From: Owenia fusiformis
Taxonomy: Eukaryota > Annelida > Polychaeta > Sabellida > Oweniidae
Direction of reading: 5' to 3'
Assembly (NCBI GenBank): GCA_903813345.2
Contig: CAIIXF020000011.1
Coordinates: forward strand, 5,792,571-5,856,570
DNA: 64,000 bases
The notes under the pieces were generated by a model. The model ran no database searches, was not told the DNA's origin, and saw only the letters and a program-made list of their open reading frames with translations. A program made the translations under genes and the position numbers. Shown piece by piece: positions 1-12,324 of this stretch (positions are counted from its first letter, which is position 1; each line of letters opens with the position of its first letter).

Positions 1-1150
1 ACATGATTATCTTCAAAAATAAGAAGGGTTGTTTTTTTCTTTTGACTAGTTCCATATATAGCAGTTTGAATTTTGGAGAATCCCCATTGGCTGCCATTAT
101 AAACTGCTATCAATATAGCTTTATTAAAGTGTCTTTTTCTCAAAAAATCTACTATGAAATTTTTTAATATTGTAGATTTCTATAATTGATATATTGACTT
201 AAAAGAAATCAAACAGGCACATTTCTAAAAAATTCTTATTTTTAATATATTTAGTCGTTAAGTTGTACAAAAAAACTATATTGAGCCCCATGTTAATTTT
301 TCGATCTATAAAACAGAACAGTTCTACAGTAATAAACCCCATATTCCTAGTATCTTACAATCACATGATTACCTTCGAAATAAAAAGGGTTGTTATTTTT
401 CTTTTGCCTATTTCCAAAGATATTGGCGTTTCAATTTTTGAAAATCAACATGGGGCTCAATATAGGTTTTTTATACAACTTCACGGCTAAATTTATTAAA
501 AATAAGAAATTTTTAGAAATGTGCCTGTTTGATTTCTTTTAAGTCAATATACTAACTATAGAAATCTACAATATTAGAAAATTTCATAGTAGACTTTTTG
601 AGAAAAGGACACTTTAATAAAGCCATATTGATAGCAGTATATAATGGCAGCCAATGGGGATTTTCCAAAATTCAAACGCCAATATCTTTCGAACTAGGCA
701 AAAGAAAAAATTTATTTTTATTACTTTAGAACTGTTCTGCAGGGGGTCTTTTGAAGATTGATAAATTAACATAGGGCTCAATATAGGTTTTTTATACAAC
801 TTAACGGCTACATATATTAAAAATAAGAAATTTTTAGAAATGTGCCTGTTTGATTTCTTTTAAGTCAATATATTAACTATAGAAATCTACAATATTAGAA
901 AAGTTCATAGTGGACTTTTTGAGAAAAGTACACTTTAATAAAGCTATATTGATAGCAGTTTATAATGGCAGCCAATGGGGATTTTCCAAAATTCAAATGC
1001 CAATATCTTTGGAACTAGGCAAAAGAAAAAAAACCTTCTTATTTTGAAGATAATCATATTATTGTAAGATACTAGGAATATGGGCTTTATTACTTTAGAA
1101 CTGTTCTGCAGGGGGTCTTTTGAAGATTGATGAATAACATGAAGCTCAAT
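1..1150. repeat. Dispersed repeat, one inverted and two direct copies
   Basis: A unit of about 350 bp is present in part as an inverted copy (about 1-430) and as two consecutive direct copies (about 449-772 and 772-1150). Shared stretches include the words around TGGCAGCCAATGGGGATTTT, GAAATGTGCCTGTTTGATTT and GGGCTCAATATAGG. The first two arms form an imperfect palindrome centred near 370. The short open frames here are repeat translations, not genes. The family is not recognised. It could be a foldback transposon end or a degenerate satellite. Confidence 0.8.
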
Positions 1151-1547
1151 GTAGATGGGCAAGATTTTCGAGGCATGCTATCATCAAGTGGGAGGACTTT
1201 TCAACACAACTTCGTTAGATATCAAAAATATATGTACCAAAGATACTTTGGTCAAAAAATGATGCTTTATATATAGCATGTGCAATTCTATGGTTTTATT
1301 GACCTAACTGACTGCACTATTTCTCAAGTGGAATCAGACGACGCTCGCAACAAATATCGTCTAGCGTTTGTTTTTACACAGTCGTATTTCAAAACTAAAG
1401 CAGTATTTTTAAAAATCTAAAACGATATGATTGCGATTAAGAGTTCCTAGTTTTGGAATATGTACATTCGAATTTTATTCATTTATAAATGAAAAGATGA
1501 AAATATGACTATGAAGAATCAAATGTGATCAGAATTTCGTCACTTTT

Positions 1548-1905
1548 TGATTACTGTTATTCTCACATTATCGGTAAAACATTTGTTGGTCCCGACAACA
1601 ACATAAAAAATAAAAATTAGTATTATCAGTGCGCTAATCGGGACTATTACCATTAGCACATTAGCGGTAAACATTTGTTGGTCCCGACAAGAATCATGTA
1701 TTACCGGTGCGATAATCGGGACTATTACCATTAGCACATTAGCGGTAAACATTTGTTGGTCCCGACAAGAATCATGTATTACCGGTGCGATAATCTGGAG
1801 TATTACCATTAGCACATTAGCGGTAAACATTTGTTGGTCCCGACAAGAATCATGTATTACCGGTGCGATAATCGGGACTATTACTATTTGCACATTATCG
1901 GTAAT
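1548..1905. repeat. 78-bp minisatellite, about 4.5 copies
   Basis: The unit contains GGTCCCGACAAGAATCATG and CGGTGCGATAATCGGGACT. The word GGACTATT (one copy GGAGTATT) recurs at 1641, 1719, 1797 and 1875, giving an exact period of 78. Because 78 is a multiple of three, the minus strand stays open for about 117 codons, but this follows from the period and is not evidence of a gene. Confidence 0.93.
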
Positions 1906-2671
1906 ATTAAATATTATAAATGCTACAAATGAATCACATTTATATTATAATGACAAATGCTTAAATTATGCTAGTTTTTCACAAAATGGGTCTCAATACG
2001 TTTCGAGATATGGGCATTTATTCCGCGGTGAACATTATCAATAAAGGAGTGCCTATTGCTCTACCAAGACTAATTGCGAGTGCAGCTTAAATTCTATTTT
2101 TGTAGTTAGTATGGCTCAATTAACAACCACCAAAACTTGGTCGAATTCATGAATAATTGAGAAAATTCGTTATCATTATCTTCCCAAAATGTTGGTATCT
2201 CATTAGAAGAAATCTCATTGGTTCTGATTAAAGCCAAAAATTTTAAGACAAAAGGTTACGATGGCTTACCAAATGAAGTCCTTAAATTTTATTATGTTGA
2301 ACGTATTTTGCATGCATTTTTTAATTAATGTTTCGAGAGTGGAAAATCCCTAGTGTATGGCTGAGAGCACTTACTTTTCAAATCCCAAAATCTGGTAATA
2401 AAGATGAGCGTGTCCCTTTAAACTACAGAGGTATAAGTATTTTATCTTGTGCGTATAAGTTATATAGCAGTATCATTAATAATAGACTCATCTCTTTTTC
2501 TGATGAACATGATCTTTTGGTGGATGAACAACATGGTTTAAGGAAAAAAAGATCATGTTCTGATCACATATTTACATTAAATGCTACCGTGCAAGATGCA
2601 ATAAAGAATAACAATAACGTGTATGCAAGATTTATAGATTTTCAGAAAGCTTTTGATTTAGTTAATAGTAC

Positions 2672-2772
2672 AATAACGTCATTTCTAAGGGCAATATAGT
2701 GAAATATTGGACCGAGGGCCGAAGGCCCAAGGTCCAATATTTCACTATATTGCTCGCAGAAATGACGTTATT
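2672..2772. mobile_element. 101-bp hairpin MITE inserted in the LINE
   Basis: AATAACGTCATTTCT at the left is matched by AGAAATGACGTTATT at the right. The stem continues through AATATAGTGAAATATTGGACC and its complement (long stem of about 42 bp, few mismatches) to a loop GAGGGCCGAAGGCCC. AGTA flanks both ends and may be the target duplication. It sits exactly where the LINE reading frame stops making sense. Confidence 0.8.
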
Positions 2773-3040
2773 AGTATTATTACCACCGTTGACGACAGGG
2801 TAGGAGGTCCTATCAAATTATGGTCCTAATCTCCATTGATTTATAACACCAGGACTGAAACAGCAAGAAAATCTTACGCATTAAACGATATCTAATTTCC
2901 CGGGGAAAATTGCCGGTCCAGAATATATTCTAGACCGGTCCATATGGACCACCACTATGACGTCACACATTTTTCAGGTCGATATAGTAAAATGAACGCC
3001 TTCTAAACTAGCACTAAAACCCCTAGAACTGGCCCGGCAA
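2773..3040. repeat. Foreign segment between LINE halves
   Basis: Non-LINE sequence separates the two halves of the reverse transcriptase. About 45 bp near 2795-2840 (GTAGGAGGTCCTATCAAATT and onward) recurs in reverse complement at about 17430-17480, inside a MITE, so this is probably a remnant of the same mobile family. No coding signal was seen. Confidence 0.6.
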
Positions 3041-4429
3041 GGTGGTAATAATAGGGATTTACTTTTTTACTCATTTCTTAGAGATAAAACAGTCAAAGCT
3101 TGGCTTAAATATAGATGGAGATACTAATGTATCAGTTTTAGCACATGCTGATGATATCGTACTGCTGTCAGACTCTCCAGAGAATTTCCAGCAAATGCTA
3201 GATATTGTAAGTAAATGGTGCTTCAAATGGAGATTGAGGACAAATTAATATTGACAAATCAAATATTTTACACTTTAGACCCAAAAAACAATAAAGTAAC
3301 TGATTACATATTTACACTTGAGGGTAAACGACTTAAAATTACTAGTGATTATAAATACCTTGGGATTTTCTTCAGTGAGTTTGGAAATTTTGCTAAAACC
3401 GCCGATACATTGTCTGATGCTGCAAGCAGAGCCATTGGTTCTATCATTAATTGTTGTAAGGGTGTCAGTGATATAGGGTTTAAGACATTCACAAAACTTT
3501 ATAATTCTTGTGCAATCCCTGTTTTGAATTATGCTGTAGGAGTCTGGGGAGGTGACCAACACATGCTAAAGTATGTAATAATGTTCATAATAGGACACAA
3601 CGATTTTAACTTGGGGTTCATCGCTTTGCCCCTCTAGTAGGTGTTCAGGGAGAGACGGGGTATCTCCTATTAGAGATTACATAAGATAGAAACAATAAGA
3701 TTGTGGAACAGGTTTGTAAATCTTGAAAGAGGTCGCCTTACTAAAATAATTTTTAAATGGAGTAAAGACCGCAATAATAACTGGATGAAGAGAGTAAGAA
3801 GAATTATACAATCTGTTGAAATGGAAGCAAAATATGTAAATACTGATTTTGTTGATTTAACCCTTCTAAAAGAGGCTCTTAAATAATTATACTCTAGATT
3901 GGTTAAATAATGTAAAGGCAAGATTTAAATTAAGAACATATGCAGCATTCAAGACAGATTTTAAAGCAGAAAAATACCTTTCACTTAATTTTACAGAATT
4001 TGAGCGGAGCCTCTCGGCTCAGCTAAGATTAGGAATTTTACCCCTGCACATAGAAACAGGGCGATTTAGAGGCGAAAAGGTTGAACATAGAATTTGTACT
4101 CTATGTAACAATAATGAGGTTGAATCAGAGGCCCATTTCCCATTTTATTGTGAGGTATATAAGGACCTTCGGGAGAAATATTTTGGTAATTTGAATCATC
4201 ATGTACTGATTTTGATGGCTTAAGAATTAAATATATTTTTGAAAATAAGACTTGAACCATTGTTAAATACACAAGAGAGGCATATAAATAAAAGGCATAT
4301 AAAAAAACAGACTAATTGATTATTAGACATGCCCTTGGAATATACGAGGATGAACATTCCCATACCTCTGTAACATTCAATGAGATATAAATCTTACCTA
4401 TTTGTCATTGTATTATGTTTTATAAAACA

Positions 4430-5165
4430 TGGACAATAATTTGTTGTTTGATCCCTTGCGATTATATGGAAAAAACTCTGGTAATATAATGTTTCAAATG
4501 GTAAGATGGTAATTACCTAAATATTCCACACAATTTTGTTGAATCTGCTTAGCTCATATTTGAAAAAATCTGAAAAACACACGTGCGTAATTACACTAAT
4601 TTAACACATAGATCTACAGTAAAATTATATTATATTTTTACATTATGATAATTATTTTTTGTTCCTATGCTTAGAATAACGGTCTGTGTCTTATAAAATG
4701 TAAAACGGTTCGAATCAAAATATTTTCTTTTATTGACACCTTGTAATGAAAAACATTTTTCGACCCGAAAGCCGGGAGTTTTTTCAGCAAATGGTATTTT
4801 AAAAGAATAAAGACATATGCACCTCCATAAATATTGCTGCAAATGTTGCTGCGCTATAGTGTGCTACGGATCCTTCATATTCGGAAGTCATACCATGGAC
4901 TACATGTTTATTAGATACATCAGTATCATATTCATTTCAGAAGATTACCAAGGGAATGTGGCTGGGAGTTAGCCTTGGGATTATGCTGTGTGTCTTGGCC
5001 TTGATGAAACTGACAAATAAAGAATCCTTATTATTTGGTAAGGAAAACTTTTGACTTATTTGACGGGTTAATCACAAAGATCTTATTACAAAGAGCTATT
5101 ATCGAAACGCAAAAGCAAACAAAGTTCAATTTAAGACTCCAGATTGTATTGACCTTGATAGTTGA
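4430..5165. other. No recognised feature
   Basis: AT-rich sequence without a convincing open frame, terminal repeat or tandem repeat. The small ORFs on either strand look like chance. Confidence 0.5.
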
Positions 5166-5170
5166 GTAAA

Positions 5171-5258
5171 GAGCTGAGTAAAGAACTGATTAAGGAGCTC
5201 AGTAAAGAACTGATTAAGCAGCTGAGTAAGAAACTGATTACGTAGCTGAGTAAGTAAC
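5171..5258. repeat. 24-bp tandem repeat, about 3.7 copies
   Basis: The unit GAGCTGAGTAAAGAACTGAT plus TAAG starts at 5171, 5195, 5219 and 5243 with few substitutions. The short minus-strand leucine/asparagine-rich frame here is only its translation. Confidence 0.88.
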
Positions 5259-6768
5259 TTTAAAATGGCGTAGAATCTTAACTGGAAGTCGGGTTCCAAT
5301 TTCGATTTCACATTCAGATTCCTAAGAAAATTCTACATCTATGCCATAGCTTATACATTGAATTAGGAGAACCTTTTGTTTTGACCCACTTTCAGGACGT
5401 CATATCTAAAAATCGGTAAGAGTAATCAAAAAAGGATAGTGAAAATTGAGAGGGCTGTTTTAAGCTACATGATGGTTTTAAGCTAAATTGTTTGTCCCAC
5501 TTACTCAATATGGGGCACCTTTAGCGATTTTTGAGGTTTCATAACGTCATTACTTCAGAATTGGTACGCTGATGGAAATTTGGTTTGCAGATTCAGAATT
5601 TCTACACTAAGTTTATAGTTCACACGTTATAGGAGTGGCATCGATATGGAGAACTGAACTCAACAATGTTTTTCTCTTAAACCAATCATTGAACACATTC
5701 TGTAAATAACACGGTATTTTATGTAATGTTGACTGATTGACAACAATTTAATGCGAAAATTATTTAGAAATATTTTATATTACTGTTTTGTTTTTTTAGT
5801 GCAATTGTTTTTGCTCCTTTCTACCAATTCTTGAGAATGAAATAAAATGTCTTTCCGAACCTTGTTGGAACAAAATAGCATATACAGGGTGGTCCAAAAA
5901 ATGGGATACTCGTATTTCAAAATTAATATTGATTTTCTTGATGAAAACATATCATATTATATACCAGTAGATAGGGAATTCACTTATCTTTAATTTGGTA
6001 TATCATAAATATCAGATTTATTATAATAGAGAGATTTCGCACATAAGTGAAAGTACAACTTATACGTATACGTATACCTTAAAGGGTCATGTCGAACTTT
6101 TATATTTACTAAAATCAATTTTAAATTGTACTTAATGGAACATAACTATTTCCGATATAGAAAAGCTCCAACAACTAGAGACTGTGAATGCACTGTCATC
6201 TGCACGTGTAGACTATGCACATTATAATTAAATGCTTGCTTCCGTGTCCTAGTAGTTATAGTGTATTATAAACATGATCCTTTAAAGTGAGTCATTACAT
6301 TAACAAGTTGATTATTTCAGTTTTCATGATCAGTATAAGTTTAATGTACTTACAAAACGGTATAAATACGTAGATGATAAACGTATACAGTTGGTTCTCC
6401 GTATAAAGCTTTACCTACACGTGTGTGGAACAATTGACCGCAAACATTTTTTAAAATTAATTGGCTGAGTAGGAACAGTATCCAATCAAATACTTTATCC
6501 ATCAATTTGAAACACCAATCAAACAAGTAGGTTCTAGCGATTCCTGGAAACGACCCATTTAGTAGCTCAACAAATGACATACAGGGTGTTTCATAACGAG
6601 CATCTCCAAAAAGTCAATTTGAGAAGAGATGGGTTTATAACATATGTACTATATATGAGCCTATTTTATTCTAGATAATATAATAATTCCATAATATAAA
6701 TGACGTCATTTTTGTTTCAAAACAGGTTTTCAAAAACTTGCAGAAAGCAAGTTTTTTATCAACTCTAT

Positions 6769-6960
6769 TTACATAAACAGATGTTCATTATGTCCACCAT
6801 TTTGATCAATTATAACCCTCAATTTTGGCTGAAACTGGTAAAAAAGCATCATTGGCATCCAATGTTGAAACAATGAATTCCACTTCTCTACAATTCTGTC
6901 TTTAAGGGACTGAATAGATGTAAGGTGGTCATGGTACTCAAATTCTGTTAGTTCTCCCAA
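6769..6960 (-). pseudogene. Transposase C-terminal remnant (Tc1/mariner-like)
   Basis: A minus-strand frame of about 63 codons ends in VIIDQNGGHNEHLFM. This matches the usual end of a group of invertebrate mariner-type transposases, where a helix is followed by a GGHxEHL tail. The segment before it (HDHLTSIQSLKDRIVEKWNS) fits the preceding amphipathic region. The catalytic aspartates are absent, so only the tail survives. Confidence 0.65.
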
Positions 6961-7029
6961 TACGTGGACGTCGCAGACGTTGACATCAGATGATCCAATT
7001 ATGTTGTTTTTGGACCATCCTGATATGAG

Positions 7030-7382
7030 CTCGTTTTGGAATCTTTAAATTTTCCAACAAGATGGAGCTTCAAGCAATAGATCCCATGTGATTGTCAGAT
7101 GTTTGTGCATGTGCATATTCACCCCCTCCCTTAATCACTGCCTCCCCAGATCACCTGATCACCAAGCAACTGCGACTACCACGTATGGGGAGTTCTAACA
7201 TAATTGGTGTACCGTGAATCCTTTACAACAATTCAGTCCCTTGATGACAGAATTATTGTGAAAAAAAGTGAAATTCATTGTCTCAACAGCATATCATTGA
7301 TGCTATTGATCAGTTAAGGCAAAAGCTGATGAGGGCTACAATTGATCAAAATATTGGACATATTGAACGTCTGTTTATGTAG
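7030..7382 (+). pseudogene. Second transposase remnant, opposite strand
   Basis: Plus-strand pieces include FQQDGA (about 7045), the motif around the second catalytic Asp in mariner-type transposases, and at about 7320-7381 a tail IDQNIGHIERLFM that ends at TAG. It mirrors the minus-strand tail at 6769-6960, and the intervening sequence is broken by stops and deletions. It is a dead copy in inverted orientation to the other. Confidence 0.6.
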
Positions 7383-8299
7383 ATAAAGATGACAATAAAA
7401 CTTGGTTTTTGCAAGTTTTGGAAAATCCGTTTTGAAACGAAAATGACGTCATTTTTATATTATGGACGCTGGTTGACAGACATTATAATAACTTTGAACG
7501 TATGATATACCAAATTAAAGATGAGTAAATTCCCTATCCACTGGTATATAATATGATATGTTTTCATCAATAAAATCAATATTAATTTTTAAAATACGAG
7601 TGTCCCATTTTTGGACCACCCAGTACTGTACAACATGTTTTTAGACCTCTCAATATTATAGCTATACCAAGGAAAAAAAGTATTCAAAAAATTAAAACAA
7701 TTCCCCCCAAAATATATAAAAATCAAGATAAACCTTTTATTTCATTAACAAGATACTTTTTTAAAATCAACCAAAATTTCCACTGTACAATTACAATTAT
7801 ACTAGTATTGAGAGACCTAAACGTGTTGTGTTCATGTCGTCTTGTTCCAATGACGTTCGGAAAGATGTTTTATTTCACTCCGGAAACATGATACCGAGAA
7901 CAAAACAAGTGCTTGATGTATTTTCTAAAACAATATAGATGAAATTATATATATTATTATATTGTTCCCATTCAAAAGATGACCATTAAATTGACAATGT
8001 GTTAAATTTTTAGATTTTTTATGACTGGTTTAAGAGAAACGTGTGTTCAAAAAGTTCTCCATATCAATACCATTCATTTTGAGAATTTTTTTTTTTGAAA
8101 TACTTTCCGGACGTAATATCTCAAAGTCGGTAGCAGTAATGAAAAACGGATTACACACTGTCGAATCGGCTTTTTATAAGCAACACGTTTTAAGCGAAAT
8201 TTTGAAAGAAATATTAAAAAATGACAAAGATAATTGACAAAATGATAATTTGACCTAGATTTTGACCTATATACAAGATAAAAAGTTGACCTAATTTCC

Positions 8300-10290
8300 C
8301 AGATACCCAGGTAGATTCCTTAGTTTACCATGCACGTAAGTAGATCTAAGTAAGTTCTTCTAGTTCCCGAGAAAACGTGGGGAGAAGGAAAGCATAAGAA
8401 AACTGACAAAAGAAATATAAAATTCCAAAATATTGAGCATATTTACTTCTTTTTCTGATTTTTATTGAATGAAAATATTATTCGACAAGAGTTTTAAGAC
8501 ATATCTAGAAGTAGAATTGTTTGAAGGTCAAGTTTTGAAGATACAAGGGGTGATCTACAAATAACGCAGATAGAGCCCTATCTCAGAAACTAATTCTAGG
8601 GGTTAAAACACTAAACTTGATACATAGTACCACCAAACAGCTCAGAAAAGTTCAAGCACAACCATTGATATGCCAAAGTTACAGTTACGATAGTAACCCG
8701 TAGTATGGGTACCTGAGACAGGTCTTGAATATTAAGTTACAATAGGGATTAAGCAACGGCAACCTAAGTTTGGCACCTGAAGCACCTCAAATATATATGA
8801 TCTGAATTTTTAACAATCATTTTTCATGCTCATAACTAATGCCTTGTTCATGTTAAATAATAACAGTCTTATCAACCATTGCCAGCTGTTTTTCTTCTTT
8901 GTCAACTCCGACATCAAGTAATATTTGTGCTTCCGATTTTTTGGAAATAATAATGAATGTTTGGTGACATTGTGTATCAAATTTGATATTCTAACTTTGA
9001 TTGGATTTTGAGATACGCCTCTACTTTTGATATGTGTGGTTAAGACCTCAGAGCTATATGTTGCGCGTAACAGATCGGAAATTAATTTTAACTATACATC
9101 TAGACTACAAATTAATTATAGCAGTTACGTTTATCAACTATTCTAGTCCTCGAGCAATGCTTTGCCTCACATCCATTGTGTAATCCTATATTAAACAAAT
9201 ACTGGATGATCAGGAGCTTGATATGACAGAATACCTATTCGATAAACAAATATTGGGCGAGGCGTTAACTGAGAAAGTTTATCGGTCCCCAGTCCAGTTT
9301 CGTTTGAAAGGCCTGTCTTCTGACATAATGCAACAGAAAAAAGAATACTATACTAAGCCAATTACGCATCGATTGCCACATATAAGATAACTTGACACAA
9401 GAGGGGGGAAGTCCAAGAGCTGTAGCGATGACTGACATAATACGTCTCTTGCGTACCACCTTCGTTTGCGCAAATTCTCACCAGTTGATTTTCGAACATA
9501 ACGCGTCGTCGTGATATTTTAATCGATGTAAACATATTTCTTAAGGATATACCAGTGTAACCTTCGAAAAAATCGACCATTTTCAATCTCAACGAAACTA
9601 GGTTTTCATTATAGACCTAGATATAGCGATTCGAAAATGTAATAAAAAGGTAGGTCAACGGATTCGTTTTCTCATAAGAAGCTTCTGAAAATAGGTATGA
9701 CGTTATCATCATTTGAACATTTGAGGCGCCATTGATTTCAAAGCAAAAAACATACTTTTCTATATTTCTTCGATAAAATGATGATTTAGAGAGTATTGAC
9801 GATTTTTGTCGAGCTTGGATAAATTTTCTTTATACATAATTACGTTGGTTCGAATATTGGTACACTCGGGACATTTTTTCTTACTTTTTTCACTTAAAGT
9901 GTTACCCCTACCCCAACAGTATTTGTGAAATTTTGTACCGTTTTTCCATCAAAAATATATCTTTTTCATTTTCGCATTTTGACACGTTTTGAATCGAAAA
10001 TTACGCAAATTTCCAATGGATTGTGGTATTTTTTTATTTGCTTATTCTAAAAAGGTTCTCATGTTTATCTTGATATAAATAAACATAGGGTCAACGGTCT
10101 GTTTTAAAATGCCGTTGAAGATTAGTGTGCTTTAACAATGATACAAAAGCCACTGATCAATTCGCGTCATAATTTCACTAAATATATGACGTCTTTCTCA
10201 AGAATTTACAAAATCGACTGCTCACAAAAACATAAACTAGCTAAGTCCACGTGATCAACATCATTCCAAAATATTATAAATTATGGATAA
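8300..10290. other. Long stretch without a recognised gene
   Basis: No terminal repeats, tandem repeats or known motifs were found. A minus-strand open stretch at about 9470-9592 starts at ATG and reaches a GTGAGAAT donor-like site after about 37 codons. It could be a first exon, but nothing else supports this. Confidence 0.4.
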
Positions 10291-10429
10291 ATTGAGGGCT
10301 AGATGCCCCAGTTAGACATTCATTCAATAAACGATGATTTAAAATGGCTAATAATAGCCATATTTGACTCCTATTCTAATATGCTAATATTTCTGTTCAT
10401 TTTTCGGGAAAGGATAACGTTACATTTGT

Positions 10430-10560
10430 CCATGGGGCACGATGGGGCAATGTCATCAAGGTCCCATGGGACTTCGTGGGATTCGATGGGGCAAATTGGG
10501 ATTCGATGGGGCAAGATGGGACTCGACGGGGCAAGTGGGATTTTGCCCCATTGGTGTATA
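10430..10560. repeat. Short GATGGGGCA tandem repeat
   Basis: About three consecutive 20-bp units of GGGATTCGATGGGGCAAGAT at 10498-10556 are preceded by looser copies from 10430, so GATGGGGCA or a close variant occurs about six times. The G-rich strand is the plus strand. It is followed by TTTTGCCCCA, the complement of the unit core, so the end can fold back. Confidence 0.8.
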
Positions 10561-10737
10561 CCGGGCTTTACATATTTCTTTATCTTGGTGTGAAAAACCA
10601 AGCTATGATATTGGTTAATTCGCCAGGAATCAACGTAATATTATTCGAAGCGTTATTAGAAAATTTTGAATCCGCCATTTTTGTTTATCGATTTGTATCA
10701 ATCAGAGGTGTATGTCATCTCAATACAGGTTTACATA

Positions 10738-11386
10738 GTAGCCTGGCCAGAACAAGTCATGCCTCTCTATTTTCTCAATAACTTTCTCAATTTTGAATAT
10801 TTTTTCATGAACTTTTCACAGAATAAACTTTAAAGAATTTCTAACATACAAATTTTTTATATGGTAAATGCCTCATTAATTTCATTGTTACAACCTTTTA
10901 AAAAAATAATGTCATATTCTGTTGATGGGTAATTTTTGTCGCCATTTTTCTAAAAAGAAACAAAAAAATCTAAATTACGTTTTTTCCCAATATGGTCTAC
11001 AAATTTGATTGCAGTCTTTGATAGGGGATCATTTATCTTTTTTAGTGTTCTAAATCCACCATACTATTTCAAGACGTCATGATCTCAAGCCTCTATACTG
11101 CTCGTCCCATAAAAGGCATTACTACTCGCCTATTGTCATACTTGATGGAGATAAAAGATGCTTTCAAATGGCGACAAAAATGACCCATCAACAGAATATG
11201 ACATTATTTTTTAAAAGGTTGTAACAATGATATTAATGAGGCATTTACCATATAAAACAATTTGTATGTTAGGAATTCTTTAAAGTTTATTCTGTGAAAA
11301 TTTCATGAAAAAATATTCAAAATTGAGAAAGTTATTGAGAGAATAGAGAGGCATGACTTGTTCTGGCCAGGCTACTTATAAGCGTA
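10738..11386. mobile_element. Foldback element with 220-bp terminal inverted repeats
   Basis: The left arm (10738-10956) begins AGTAGCCTGGCCAGAACAAG and the right arm (11177-11386) ends with its complement. The arms match nearly throughout, including the stretch around GGTAAATGCCTCATTAAT. The central 220 bp is unique and non-coding. This is a non-autonomous DNA element. The target duplication is too short or too worn to read. Confidence 0.9.
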
Positions 11387-11412
11387 TGTCATCTTTGAAC
11401 TCTGGGGTTAAT

Positions 11413-11426
11413 CCCCCCCCCCCCCC
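11413..11426. repeat. Poly-C tract
   Basis: A run of 14 C residues. Homopolymer length may be inaccurate in an assembly. Confidence 0.9.
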
Positions 11427-11654
11427 ATTTATTGTTACTTGACACATTGCTGATTTTATCACCTCACATAATGGTCATGATTGCTCAGTCGTACATGCCA
11501 ATTACACAATGATCTAGGTACCGTTTGATGGAGGACAAATTAAGCTTTTTACAGCTACCTTTGTATTTTTAAAAAATTGCTCAGGGTCTGGTAATTTTGT
11601 TTTGAAGTTGGGTATACTTTTTTGTGGACGCCATGGAGTGTAAAATATTTTCAC

Positions 11655-12110
11655 CTAACAACTCGGACATTTTCAGCGGACAAGCCCGGATACTGGAGAC
11701 CTTAAGCTAGCGATGTTTTTCACAACGTAACCGTGAATGCAAAGTCAAAAAATCAATACAGTAATGTGTACACCACGCATACAAAACAGGCGCTACTTAC
11801 ACTTCAGATTACCGATCAGCTTCAGTTTCTTGTTTAGAACGGGAGATTTGCAATTTGCAAAGTCTTCATTTTCCTATTTTGTCCGTTTGTTCGTTTTGTC
11901 CGAGTTTGTCCGCTTATGTCCGGTGAAAATAATGAGAATGTCAATGCTTTTCCCAAGACAACTCCGGACAACTCAGAAGCATTAAGTCCCGTGATGTTCA
12001 TTTCATATGACCATTTTGAACAAAACAGGACATTATCGGACAAAACAGGACAACCTCGGACAACGGCGAACATACTTAGACAAAACGGACAAAGTCGACA
12101 ATGTTCGGCA
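11655..12110. repeat. Degenerate GGACAAA repeat cluster
   Basis: GGACAAA/GGACAAC words spaced by roughly 8-14 bp occur on the plus strand at about 11660-11690 and 12025-12090, and in reverse complement (TTTGTCCG) at about 11875-11925. The two blocks face each other around a GTGAAAATAATGAG spacer. Possibly a worn foldback minisatellite. The short overlapping frames are not convincing genes. Confidence 0.6.
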
Positions 12111-12324
12111 ACCGTATGCTTAGCTGCAAGTTATGGCGCCATTTAGAATTCAAGAGAAAGGCGCAATTGTTGATCGTGTGACGATACAGAGTATGCCCCG
12201 GAACTGAACTTCTAACGTGTTTCCTGACTGTTAAACATAAACAAACATATATGTTTAGTCACATGGCTAGACGTCAGAATTATGTTCTGATATTTATTGT
12301 TTTATTGAGGATACATCTGATATT

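Larger units (their letters stand above)
2190..4420 (+). pseudogene. Non-LTR (LINE) retrotransposon reverse transcriptase remnant
   Basis: Translated pieces spread over several frames make a 5'-truncated LINE ORF2. About 2200-2700 holds the RT fingers region, with GYDGLPNEV, an NYRGIS motif and the motif A segment FIDFQKAFD. At about 3150 there is an HADDIVLLSD segment equivalent to the YADD active site. Downstream lies thumb-like sequence to about 3900. At 4083-4190 there is a Cys/His segment, CTLCNNNEVESEAHF followed by C, typical of LINE C-termini. Frameshifts near 3245 and 3550-3900, plus a foreign insertion at about 2671-3040 that replaced the palm segment between motifs A and C, make it dead. 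The 3' UTR appears to run to about 4420. The family is Jockey/CR1-like in style, clade not resolved. Confidence 0.88.
5885..7623. mobile_element. Tc1/mariner-like element, internally palindromic
   Basis: Long terminal inverted repeats of about 120 bp start CAGGGTGGTCCAAAAAATGG at the left and end with the complement of this at the right, flanked by TA. The arms continue through a block on a target of GATATACCAAATTAAAGAT type. Inside, two copies of a transposase C-terminus face each other (separate entries), so the body is partly a palindrome. An inner CAGGGTGTTTCATAACGAG near 6582 looks like an end of a second related element. No intact transposase remains. Confidence 0.8.
5395..8290. repeat. 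Inverted repeat arms flanking a transposon
   Basis: Sequence at about 5640-5880 is found again in reverse complement at about 7838-8060. Examples are GTTCGGAAAGACATTTTATT, read on the minus strand at the left, against GTTCGGAAAGATGTTTTATT at the right, and the AGTTCTCCATATC words. Another segment is directly similar (about 5393-5450 and 8105-8170, around GGACGTNATATCT). The layout suggests a foldback element into which the element at 5885-7623 inserted, followed by decay. Confidence 0.65.

Noticed and set aside
1540-1893. 117-codon minus-strand frame with internal 26-residue repeats
   Set aside because: The frame is open only because the minisatellite period is 78, a multiple of three; no start, domain or codon signal supports a gene.
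1548-1905. CRISPR-like look of regularly spaced repeats
   Set aside because: The whole 78-bp unit repeats without unique spacers and the DNA is eukaryotic.
9362-9592. Possible first exon on the minus strand
   Set aside because: Only an ATG and a donor-like site; no second exon, promoter or known motif.
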